Of a stretch of DNA of 14,320 bases, positions 1 to 7,558 are shown piece by piece. The position numbers and the translations under genes were made by a program. The stretch spans positions 1 to 14,320 of the forward strand of contig QQUO01000187.1 of assembly GCA_008501575.1 (NCBI GenBank), written 5' to 3'. The notes beneath the pieces were generated by a model. The model had not been told where the DNA came from, did not search any database, and saw only the letters and a program-made list of their open reading frames with translations. This DNA comes from Pseudomonadota bacterium. Its GTDB lineage: Bacteria; Pseudomonadota; Gammaproteobacteria; Xanthomonadales; Marinicellaceae. Position 1 is the stretch's first letter; each line of letters opens with the position of its first letter.

Positions 1-2781
1 ATCAGCCAGGTTCAAATGAACAATCAGCCGTATCCGGATTTTGCTTTTCATGGTTACTGGCAAGGACATGAAGTGACTTATCAAAGCCAAAATATTCCGG
101 TGCCCTGGATAAGTCATTTAATGATTAATTCACTGTTGCCCAATTTTACGCCCGCGCAACGCACCGCCTTAATTAATCAAAGTCAGGGTGAAATTAAACA
201 GATGCGATTTCGCTATGACCATGAGCAACAACAATTAAAGCAGTTATCGGCACAATTTCATGGGGTCGGGACTGATTTACCGAATTTGACCATGGCCGGC
301 TTTGCCGGAACTTATTTATACCATGACCAAGTCAGCCGTTTACAGCTTGACAGTGATGGTGGTTTGTTGCGCATGCCGGGGGTTTTTCGAGGTACAGCAC
401 AATGGCAACGCCTGTTACTGCAGGCCAATTGGTATCACCAAGAGGTTGCACAATTGACGGTCAATCAATTGTGGTGCGATTGTGGTGATTTTCAACTCGA
501 TGCCACAGCCAATTTGCGCTTAGATGAGGTGCCGTATTTTCAGATAAACAGCCACATCGATGATGTGGACATGGCCAAGTTACGTGATTACTGGCCGCAT
601 ACCGTGTGGAAGCCAAAAACCATTGATTGGTTAGATCATGGTTTATTGGCCGGTACGGTAAGCAATGCCCGGCTGGTCGCCGGTGGAGAAATCCGCACCG
701 ATAGTTTTAAAAATGGCACGGCGGTTTTATATGCACAAACCCAAGTTCGAGATGCCAGTGTTCAATTTAATCCTGATTGGCCCCGGGTTCATGATTTAAA
801 TGCTGAGGTTGATATTACTGCAGATTCCATTGCTGTAATGATTGATGGTGCCAGCACCGAGGCCATTGCGATTAAACCCTCACGGGTGGATATCCCTGAT
901 TTTAGCGCTGTTGAGGTGGTGGCGGATATTCAAGCCAGTGGCCAGGACAATGATTTGCTGGATTATTTAAGTCGGTCACCAATTTCCGGTGATTTAAATT
1001 TACAAAAAGACTTACAGTTAAGTGGACACCAGGACGTGGAATTGGCTCTGCGTATACCGATTGTGGATGGGCCGCAACCGCTGATTGAACCCCAGGGACT
1101 GATTCGTTTGAGTGATACGCAATTACAGTGGCAGGACCTGGTGTTGTCTGACATTAACGGCTTGGTTAAACTCGATGGTTTTAGCCTCAAACCTCAACAA
1201 CTGACCGCCCGCTTAGCCGGTCGTGACACCCTTGTTGGTGGCACCATCAATACCCGTAACCGCAGTGGTGCTCAGGTTGATATCCAATTACAAGGTCGCT
1301 ATGGTATTCTTGATTGGCTGGCCATTGATATGACGCCACCACCCATTAGCGGTGATTCCAATTGGCTCATCCGGTTACAAAACCAAAGCGATGGGGTGCA
1401 ACTTAAGGCCACCACCGATTTGCAGGGTGTGGCTGTTAATTTACCGCCGCCGCTGGATAAAGCGGCTGACACTGCGCAAACCCTCACAGTTGTTTGTGAC
1501 ATACCTTGTGACCAGGGCCCGGTGTACATTTATTATGATGATCGGGTGGTTGCTGAGTTAATGGCCGAACAACAACAGTTTTCCATCAGCCACATTTATT
1601 TTGGGGCTGATGAAAATCCGCCGAAAGAGCTGATCAGTGGCCATATCCAACAGTTGGATTTAGATCAATGGCTGGCTTTGGTTAAAACCTGGCAACAAAA
1701 CGGTGAAGCAACAGAACCGGCAAGTCTGCCGACAACCAATATTGTGGTTGAGGAATTGATTTTTATGTCGCGCACCTGGTCCCAGGTGAGTTTAGCCGTT
1801 AACACACAGGATGATGGTCTGTTAATCACGGTTGCCGGGGAAGCCGTTAAGGGTGAAATATTGGTGGCGGATGATTTACAACGGCGGGGGATTACCGTTG
1901 ATTTTGAATACCTTAATTGGCCTGTGGCAGATGTTGAGTCGTTAACCGAGGAATCCGTTGATGGCGGTATTCCGGACATTCATTTGTGGGTTGAACAATT
2001 TAGTTTTTCCGATGTGCCGCTGGGACGTTTACGCATGGAATTGCGTAATGTGGCCGATGGCATTAAGGTGGAACAATTGAGTATGAAATCTGAACTCATT
2101 GAACTCAATGCCAACGGTGAATGGCTTCGCACCAGTCGGGGATTGGGCACCTCACGCTTTAATATTGTGATTATTTCTGAACGGATTGCTGAATTTTTAC
2201 AACAAATGGAATTTAATGCCCCCATTTCCAATGCCCAAACACTGATTGAGATGGATGTGCATTGGCCCGGGCTACCGGCTGCTTTTGATGTGGCGGCCTT
2301 ATCGGGTTATTTGCGTATCGCCATCGGCCAGGGTGAAGTGTTGGATCAACAACCGGGGTTTGGTCGGGTTTTGGGTTTATTTAATCTGACCAATTTACCC
2401 CGGCGTTTACTGTTGGATTTTCGTGATGTGTTGGCCGAGGGTTTGCATTTTGAGGAAATGACCGGTGAATTTAATTTGATTAATGGGGTGGCCATGACCG
2501 ATGACTTTTTAATTCGTGCCTCAGCCGCTAAAATTCATATGAGTGGCACAGTTAATTTTGTGGACAGAAGTTATGATCAAATCATTATCATTCGGCCTCA
2601 AATTGGAAAAACATTCCCCACTTTGGGGGCCATAGCCGGTGGCCCGGTTGGTGCTGCCGCGGGATTTTTGGTACAGGGTTTGTTGGGTAAACAGCTGAAA
2701 AGTGCCAATCAAATTAAGTACCATGTGACCGGACCCTGGAGTGAACCCGAGATTGAATTATTGGAACAACAAGATGAGTAA
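1..2781 (+). CDS. yhdP: YhdP-family AsmA-like envelope lipid-transport protein (3' part)
   Basis: The reading frame is open from base 1, so the N-terminus lies outside the window. The 926 codons present compare with about 1270 in E. coli YhdP, so roughly a quarter is missing, including the N-terminal membrane anchor. YhdP is a large AsmA-like protein anchored in the inner membrane. It spans the periplasm and helps carry phospholipid to the outer membrane. The visible part is rich in alternating polar/hydrophobic beta-strand sequence, as expected for a lipid groove. It contains a DUF3971-like region (for example WPHTVWKPKTIDWLDHGLLAG, around codons 199-219) and the typical YhdP C-terminus: a glycine/alanine-rich GGPVGAAAGFLVQGLLGK followed by YHVTGPWSEPEIELL. 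The next gene starts inside its last codons. The family assignment rests on these motifs and on the neighbouring tldD, which is conserved in Enterobacteria. The function is inferred from the family. Confidence 0.9.
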   Translation: MSQVQMNNQPYPDFAFHGYWQGHEVTYQSQNIPVPWISHLMINSLLPNFTPAQRTALINQSQGEIKQMRFRYDHEQQQLKQLSAQFHGVGTDLPNLTMAGFAGTYLYHDQVSRLQLDSDGGLLRMPGVFRGTAQWQRLLLQANWYHQEVAQLTVNQLWCDCGDFQLDATANLRLDEVPYFQINSHIDDVDMAKLRDYWPHTVWKPKTIDWLDHGLLAGTVSNARLVAGGEIRTDSFKNGTAVLYAQTQVRDASVQFNPDWPRVHDLNAEVDITADSIAVMIDGASTEAIAIKPSRVDIPDFSAVEVVADIQASGQDNDLLDYLSRSPISGDLNLQKDLQLSGHQDVELALRIPIVDGPQPLIEPQGLIRLSDTQLQWQDLVLSDINGLVKLDGFSLKPQQLTARLAGRDTLVGGTINTRNRSGAQVDIQLQGRYGILDWLAIDMTPPPISGDSNWLIRLQNQSDGVQLKATTDLQGVAVNLPPPLDKAADTAQTLTVVCDIPCDQGPVYIYYDDRVVAELMAEQQQFSISHIYFGADENPPKELISGHIQQLDLDQWLALVKTWQQNGEATEPASLPTTNIVVEELIFMSRTWSQVSLAVNTQDDGLLITVAGEAVKGEILVADDLQRRGITVDFEYLNWPVADVESLTEESVDGGIPDIHLWVEQFSFSDVPLGRLRMELRNVADGIKVEQLSMKSELIELNANGEWLRTSRGLGTSRFNIVIISERIAEFLQQMEFNAPISNAQTLIEMDVHWPGLPAAFDVAALSGYLRIAIGQGEVLDQQPGFGRVLGLFNLTNLPRRLLLDFRDVLAEGLHFEEMTGEFNLINGVAMTDDFLIRASAAKIHMSGTVNFVDRSYDQIIIIRPQIGKTFPTLGAIAGGPVGAAAGFLVQGLLGKQLKSANQIKYHVTGPWSEPEIELLEQQDE

Positions 2782-3661
2782 AACAGCGTTATGGCGGGCA
2801 TTGTTTTTAGCCTTAATGACAGTCATTTGCGCCTATTTCGCCCAACAATCGTGGCAACATTCGGTGCAGTTTGAGCAAGAAATCATTACTTTAAATGAAC
2901 AATTGAGCCTCAGTGATAATTTTAAATCCACCGGGAAGAAGGCCCTGGAATGGCTGACATTTAGCTGGTATGACGGTTATTCCGAGCAGTTAGCCGATTT
3001 GCAGGCACAGCGGGACAATGCTGAGCGCCATCAATATTTAGCCCATAAATACACTAAATTGTTTATGGCCAGTTTTGTGTTGTTGTTTTTATTAACCTTT
3101 ATGATGCCCTCAGTGGCCACTTTATTTGCGCTGTTGGTGGTGACCACGGTGGCTTTGGTCACCGGTTGGTTTGCACCGGTGCTGGCGATAGAGGCCTACC
3201 AGGAAGTACCGGTATTGGGGCATACCCTGTTTCAGTTTGAATCAAAAAGTATTGTTACCGGCTTACAAAAGCTATGGAGCAATAATCAGCGGGTGATTGC
3301 CGCTCTCATCTTTATTTTTACCATCATCACCCCCATAATGAAATCTGTGGTGATGGCCTTGATTTTATTCAGCCGCCGACTGCATTTTTCCAGGCGCTGT
3401 ATCGGTTGGTTACAACTGTTGGGTAAATGGTCGATGCTGGATGTGTTCGTTATCGCGTTATTACTAACCTATTTTTCCACCAAGGCAGGCGGTGCCACCG
3501 ATGCCACTTTACAAATTGGTGTTTATTATTTTATCGCATATGTGCTGGCGTCGATGATGCTGGCCTTTTTATTAAGAGACCTTGGTATAAATTCTCAATC
3601 TTATGAGCATCAAACAAATTCAACAAAGCTTTCTGGAGCCGGGCGATCTGAGCCTGACTGA
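2774..3661 (+). CDS. PqiA-domain inner-membrane protein
   Basis: This is a 295-residue integral membrane protein. Residues 217-230 (GKWSMLDVFVIALL) are the signature of the paraquat-inducible protein A family (PqiA/LetA), inner-membrane proteins that feed lipids to MCE-type transport tunnels. Hydrophobic segments lie at about 7-23, 96-131 (probably two helices), 174-201, 222-234 and 249-267. The stretch 25-95 is polar and probably extracytoplasmic. Only one PqiA domain is present, and the CxxC zinc ribbons of canonical PqiA are absent: the only cysteines are C19 and C209. The ATG at 2774 is chosen over an in-frame GTG at 2741 because it gives a normal membrane start and the compact ATGAGTAA overlap with the yhdP stop, suggesting translational coupling. 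The 3' end overlaps tldD by 59 nt, so the polar tail is encoded in two frames. No MCE gene is nearby. A role in lipid transport with YhdP is inference. Confidence 0.8.
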   Translation: MSKTALWRALFLALMTVICAYFAQQSWQHSVQFEQEIITLNEQLSLSDNFKSTGKKALEWLTFSWYDGYSEQLADLQAQRDNAERHQYLAHKYTKLFMASFVLLFLLTFMMPSVATLFALLVVTTVALVTGWFAPVLAIEAYQEVPVLGHTLFQFESKSIVTGLQKLWSNNQRVIAALIFIFTIITPIMKSVVMALILFSRRLHFSRRCIGWLQLLGKWSMLDVFVIALLLTYFSTKAGGATDATLQIGVYYFIAYVLASMMLAFLLRDLGINSQSYEHQTNSTKLSGAGRSEPD

Positions 3662-5045
3662 CTTAGAACATTTACTGGGCGATGCCCTACAAACCGGTGG
3701 GGATTTTGCTGATTTGTATTTTCAATCATCTCGGGTGGAATCCTGGGTGCTTGAAAATCAGCAGGTCAAATCCGGTGCCCATCGCATTGATAAAGGGGTC
3801 GGGGTGCGTGTTAATGAAGGTGAAAAGACCGGTTTTGCTTACACCGACGTACTCAATAAACAGGCCATTGCTGACGCGGTACACAGTGCCCGAAGTATTG
3901 TCCGACACGGTCAAAACAGCCCCCGGGGAATTAATTTAAGAAGCCAGCAAGCACCGACTTTATACACCGCTAAAGATGTTTTAACGGGTGTCGATAATCA
4001 AACCGTGATTGATTTATTAATGCGCATGGATCAACAAGCCCGGCAGCAAGATCCCCGGGTGAAAAAAGTGGTGTGCTCTCTGGTGTCATCCCAGGAAGAA
4101 ATTTTAGTGGCAGCCACCGATAATATGATGGCCACCGATATCAGACCCATGGTCAAACTCAGCATTCAAGTGATTTGTGTCGATGATCAGGGGCGAATGG
4201 AAATGGGTTATGCCGGCGGTGGTGGTCGAATTTTATTAAAGGATGTATTACAGCCGGGTTATGCCGATGCCTATGTACAGGATGCGGTGCGTGGCGCTTT
4301 AATTAACTTACAAGCACAACCGGCACCGGCCGGAGTGATGCCTGTGGTGTTGGCCGCCGGTTGGCCGGGCGTGCTGCTGCATGAAGCGGTGGGCCATGGC
4401 TTAGAAGGTGACTTCAATCGCAAGGGCTCATCGGCATTTGCCGGTAAAATCGGGCAACAGGTGGCCGCCAAGGGCTGCACCGTTATTGACAGTGGTATTT
4501 TGCCCAATCGGCGCGGTTCTTTACGGGTGGATGATGAAGGCACCCCCAGTGCTGAAAACGTGTTGATTGAGGACGGGATACTAAAAGGCTATATGCAAGA
4601 CAAGCTCAATGCCCGACTGATGGGTATGGCGACCACCGGTAACGGACGGCGGGAGTCCTTTGCCCATTTGCCGATGCCGCGCATGACCAACACGTATATG
4701 CTGGCTGGTAATCATGACCCCGGTGAAATCATTGAATCTGTCGAACGCGGTTTATACGCGGTCAACTTTATGGGTGGTCAGGTGGATATCACCAACGGTA
4801 AATTTGTGTTTTCAGCTTCCGAAGCTTATCTCATTGAAAACGGCAAAATTAAACATCCGGTGAAAGGCGCGACCTTGATTGGTGACGGTCCCACGGCCAT
4901 GCAACGTGTTAGTATGGTGGGCAATGATTTACAGTTTGATCAGGGCCTGGGCATGTGTGGTAAAGACGGCCAAACCATTCCGGTGGGCATTGGTCAACCC
5001 AGTATGAAAATCGATCAATTAACGGTCGGTGGTACTCAGGTTTAA
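3603..5045 (+). CDS. tldD: TldD metalloprotease subunit
   Basis: At 480 residues this is the usual TldD length, and it resembles E. coli TldD along its whole extent. TldD pairs with TldE (PmbA) to form a zinc protease that degrades unfolded peptides, trims microcin B17 and processes the CcdA antitoxin. The metal site is the HEAVGHGLEGD block with H260, E261 and H265. The likely third ligand is C452 in GMCGKDGQ. Other family blocks are NGRRESFAHLPMPRMTNTYM and the GGQVDITNGKFVFS segment. The start at 3603 is supported because the first 30 residues align with the E. coli N-terminus (MS..., LL....., DLYFQSS.VESWVLE). It therefore truly overlaps the upstream membrane-protein gene by 59 nt. No strong ribosome binding site is visible, so coupling to upstream translation is likely. 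The tldE partner is not in this window. Confidence 0.97.
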   Translation: MSIKQIQQSFLEPGDLSLTDLEHLLGDALQTGGDFADLYFQSSRVESWVLENQQVKSGAHRIDKGVGVRVNEGEKTGFAYTDVLNKQAIADAVHSARSIVRHGQNSPRGINLRSQQAPTLYTAKDVLTGVDNQTVIDLLMRMDQQARQQDPRVKKVVCSLVSSQEEILVAATDNMMATDIRPMVKLSIQVICVDDQGRMEMGYAGGGGRILLKDVLQPGYADAYVQDAVRGALINLQAQPAPAGVMPVVLAAGWPGVLLHEAVGHGLEGDFNRKGSSAFAGKIGQQVAAKGCTVIDSGILPNRRGSLRVDDEGTPSAENVLIEDGILKGYMQDKLNARLMGMATTGNGRRESFAHLPMPRMTNTYMLAGNHDPGEIIESVERGLYAVNFMGGQVDITNGKFVFSASEAYLIENGKIKHPVKGATLIGDGPTAMQRVSMVGNDLQFDQGLGMCGKDGQTIPVGIGQPSMKIDQLTVGGTQV

Positions 5046-5063
5046 TTGCGATTTTAATATCAA

Positions 5064-5093
5064 AAAAACCCGCCGGAACTGCGGCGGGTTTTT
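5064..5093. terminator. Bidirectional intrinsic terminator between tldD and the S9 peptidase
   Basis: A perfect 7-bp GC stem (CCCGCCG, 5069-5075, with CGGCGGG, 5082-5088) and a 6-nt loop are extended by A5 (5064-5068) pairing with T5 (5089-5093). An A-tract on one side and a T-tract on the other let it end transcription of both convergent genes. It lies 18 nt past the tldD stop and 18 nt past the end of the facing peptidase gene. Confidence 0.93.
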
Positions 5094-5111
5094 ATCTAGA
5101 CAATGCTTCAA

Positions 5112-7229
5112 TTACTGTAATTTCAGCAGCAAATAACTGTAAACCAATGCCCTTAAATATGCGGTTTGGTCATTATTGGATGCACCACCATGGCCACCTT
5201 CGATGTTTTCATAGTAATAAAAATCATGGCCATAGGCTTCCATTAAGGCCGCCATTTTACGGGCATGCCCCGGATGCACCCGATCATCACGGGTGGATGT
5301 GGTGAAAAAGATTTCCGGATAATCCTGATTGGCTTTCAGGTTGTGATAGGGCGAATAAGTTTTAATGTAGTCCCATTGTTCGGGGATATCCGGGTTGCCA
5401 TATTCGGCCATCCAACTGGCACCGGCCAGTAATTGATTAAAGCGTTTCATATCCAGCAGGGGTACCGCAGACACCACCGCGTTAAATAAATCCGGTCGCA
5501 ACATGGTCACCGCACCCACCAGCAAACCGCCGTTTGAGCCGCCATAGATGCCAAGATGTTCTGGTGAGGTGATGTTTTTAGCGATTAAGTCTTCGGCGAC
5601 ACCGATGAAATCATGATAAGCGACCATGCGTTTTTCCTTTAACGCCGCCTGGTGCCAGGCTGGTCCGTATTCACCGCCACCGCGAATATTGGCCACCACA
5701 TAAACACCGCCATTGGCCAACCAATCGGTGCCGACAATGGACAAATAACGGGGCCGCATGGACACCTCAAAACCACCATATCCATACAATAAGGTTGGGT
5801 TGCTGCCGTCATAAACCATGTCTTTCGGGCCAACCACGAAATAGGGTACTCGGGTACCATCGGCAGCCATCATAAAATGCTGCTCCACCTGATAAGGTTC
5901 AGCATCAAATTGTTCAGGTAACTGTTTGATAACAGATAGTTTTTCATCATCTGCCTGATAGTGATATAAGGTGGAAGGTGTCAGATAGTTGTGGTAATTA
6001 ATAAACACATCATTGTTATCCTGTGATGTACCGGTGACAGAAACACTGCCTAATTCAGGCATTTTAATCACTTGTTTTGACCAGTCGTCCTGAGGTTTAA
6101 ACTTATACAAAACGCTGCTGACATTGTCCAAGGTGTTAACAAACACATAATCTCGGCTGGTGCTGACATCGGCAATGGCCATTTGTGCAGAAGGCGCCAT
6201 AATTAACTGATAATCCGTGTGACCCTCAAGCAACGCAGACAAAGGTGTGCTGACCAAACTACCTTGTTTGTATATGCGATCCGTTAAATCCAAATCAGAT
6301 TTGATGTTGATCAGTAATTGACCTTTAATTAAACCGGCCACATCGGCATCGTGGGGAATGTCTAATTTGACCGGGGCATGGGCAGAATTCAGAATATACT
6401 GATAACCGGTGTAAAAACTATCGGATTGACGAATCATTAAATACTGATCATCGCCGTCATAAAATGTCACCGGCCACACCCCAACATCGGTTTGGTTACC
6501 GCTAAATATTGTTTCGGCCTCGTCTAAGGGTTCACCCCGTTGCCATAATTTAACCACTTTCGGGTAGCCTGAGTCTGTGATACTGCCATCGCCGAAATGA
6601 GTCCCCACTAAAAGCCGGTCCTGATCAACCCAGCTGACCCCGGTTTTGGCTTCAGGTAAATAAAAACCATCTGCAATAAATTCTTTATCGTGTAAATCAA
6701 ATTCCCTAACGACAGTGGCGTCAGCGCCACCGCGAGACAGATTAACCAGGCATCGGTCATAAACCGGTTGACGACAGGTCATGCCTTTATACACCCAGTT
6801 TTCATTTTCTTGTTCCGCCAGGGCATCAACATCCAAAATAATTTCCCAGTGCGGTTGTTCAGATTGGTAGGATTCAAGGGTGGTGCGGCGATAAATACCA
6901 CGGACATGTTGGGCATCACGCCAGAAGTTATACAGATGGCCACCCATTTGCGCCACATAAGCAATGCGGTCATCCGCATTTAAAATGGATTTATTGGCTT
7001 CATACAAAGTCTGAAATTTTGGCTGGTTTTCGATTACGGCCAAGCTGCGCTTGTTGTGTTTTTTGACCCAGTTTAAAGACTGTTCAGTATCAATCTCTTC
7101 AAGCCACAGAAAAGGATCTTCAACGGCGACATTGATACTGTCAGCAGCTGCTGAACTTGGTTTTTCGGGTTGGCTACAAGCCCCGATCCATAACACGGTA
7201 AGCAGGAGTAAATAACGAGAAGCAAACAT
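5112..7229 (-). CDS. Prolyl-oligopeptidase-family (S9) serine peptidase, predicted lipoprotein
   Basis: This 705-residue protein has the prolyl oligopeptidase fold: an N-terminal linker, a beta-propeller at about 70-430 and an alpha/beta-hydrolase domain at about 440-705. The triad is readable: S565 in YGGSNGG, D649 in TRDDRVHPG and H680 in EGGHGG. The NIRGGGEYGPAWHQ motif favours prolyl oligopeptidase (cleavage after proline in short peptides) over oligopeptidase B. The N-terminus is a lipoprotein signal: a hydrophobic stretch ending WIGAC with the lipid-bearing cysteine at C18, followed by serine, which points to the outer membrane rather than the inner one by the +2 rule. Several bacterial relatives are cytoplasmic or periplasmic, so membrane anchoring is notable. 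The ATG at 7229 is the only start that gives this signal. It has its own strong promoter and shares the 5064-5093 terminator with tldD. Exact substrate preference cannot be read from the sequence. Confidence 0.93.
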   Translation of the reverse strand: MFASRYLLLLTVLWIGACSQPEKPSSAAADSINVAVEDPFLWLEEIDTEQSLNWVKKHNKRSLAVIENQPKFQTLYEANKSILNADDRIAYVAQMGGHLYNFWRDAQHVRGIYRRTTLESYQSEQPHWEIILDVDALAEQENENWVYKGMTCRQPVYDRCLVNLSRGGADATVVREFDLHDKEFIADGFYLPEAKTGVSWVDQDRLLVGTHFGDGSITDSGYPKVVKLWQRGEPLDEAETIFSGNQTDVGVWPVTFYDGDDQYLMIRQSDSFYTGYQYILNSAHAPVKLDIPHDADVAGLIKGQLLINIKSDLDLTDRIYKQGSLVSTPLSALLEGHTDYQLIMAPSAQMAIADVSTSRDYVFVNTLDNVSSVLYKFKPQDDWSKQVIKMPELGSVSVTGTSQDNNDVFINYHNYLTPSTLYHYQADDEKLSVIKQLPEQFDAEPYQVEQHFMMAADGTRVPYFVVGPKDMVYDGSNPTLLYGYGGFEVSMRPRYLSIVGTDWLANGGVYVVANIRGGGEYGPAWHQAALKEKRMVAYHDFIGVAEDLIAKNITSPEHLGIYGGSNGGLLVGAVTMLRPDLFNAVVSAVPLLDMKRFNQLLAGASWMAEYGNPDIPEQWDYIKTYSPYHNLKANQDYPEIFFTTSTRDDRVHPGHARKMAALMEAYGHDFYYYENIEGGHGGASNNDQTAYLRALVYSYLLLKLQ

Positions 7230-7242
7230 ATTTTTATAACTC

Positions 7243-7265
7243 TAATCAGTAAGGTTTGCTGATTA
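7243..7265. promoter_or_regulatory. Inverted repeat overlapping the S9 promoter; candidate operator
   Basis: TAATCAG (7243-7249) and its exact reverse complement CTGATTA (7259-7265) are separated by 9 nt, with a centre-to-centre distance of 16 bp. The repeat covers most of the -10 box and the expected transcription start of the peptidase gene. That is where a dimeric repressor would act. It is also possible that it is chance or a weak mRNA hairpin. No regulator gene is adjacent. Confidence 0.35.
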
Positions 7266-7289
7266 TACATGAGTTACAGGAAGGGACAA
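7262..7289 (-). promoter_or_regulatory. Sigma70-type promoter of the S9 peptidase gene
   Basis: Read on the minus strand, TTGTCC (7289-7284) is followed by a 16-nt spacer and a perfect TATAAT (7267-7262). The predicted transcription start is near 7255, giving a leader of about 26 nt before the ATG at 7229. A short AGAG just upstream of the start may be the ribosome binding site. Confidence 0.65.
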
Positions 7290-7459
7290 ACCGAGCAAGC
7301 CAATAATATACGCTCACCAGGACAATCTGCAGGTAATATGATACATCTGAATATGCGGGAAAATTTGTACCAAAATTAGCCGCTTAAAATAACACATCAT
7401 TAACGAAGCTGATGTCGAGAAGTGCTAAGATAAAAGACCTAATTTCAGAGGTTATCGCC

Positions 7460-7495
7460 ATGTATGTAACAGAACTGATTCTTTCTGATTTCTGA
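7460..7495 (+). other. Possible 11-codon leader ORF or gene remnant
   Basis: The frame encodes MYVTELILSDF followed by TGA. It is preceded by AGAGG (7447-7451) with an 8-nt gap, a better ribosome binding site than that of the lyase downstream. It is in the same frame as the lyase, with two stops between them. The peptide resembles the first residues of RecF/SMC-type ATPases, but nothing after the stop supports such a gene. It could be a leader peptide, a decayed gene start or chance. Confidence 0.15.
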
Positions 7496-7558
7496 AAGTC
7501 GTGGTTTGACCCGATTGAAGCAACAATCAAATGCCAGTAAAACAATACGGTGTGGCTT

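Larger units (their letters stand above)
7230..7558. other. 329-bp divergent intergenic region
   Basis: This gap between the divergent S9 peptidase and lyase genes holds the peptidase promoter and inverted repeat near its left end. It also has a 6-bp inverted repeat ACATCA/TGATGT (7394-7399 and 7410-7415, 10-nt spacer), an 11-codon reading frame with a good ribosome binding site (7460-7495), and a T/C-rich stretch with CTGATT repeated at about 7474-7490. I see no convincing promoter for the lyase. A TTGACC at 7506-7511 lacks a good -10 partner, the best being TCAAAT at 7527 with a short 15-nt spacer. Confidence 0.5.

Noticed and set aside
1665..1979. Minus-strand reading frame of about 104 codons inside yhdP
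   Set aside because: It has no recognisable motif and no ribosome site, and it lies wholly within a well-supported coding frame. The same applies to the other short frames opposite or inside the named genes.
2741..2773. Longer PqiA-like protein from a GTG at 2741
   Set aside because: It adds 11 polar residues before the first membrane segment and a long overlap with yhdP. The ATG at 2774 gives a standard start and an 8-nt overlap.
7073..7270. Small minus-strand frame overlapping the start of the S9 peptidase
   Set aside because: It is a shifted-frame shadow spanning the real lipoprotein signal, and its start lies upstream of the predicted transcription start.
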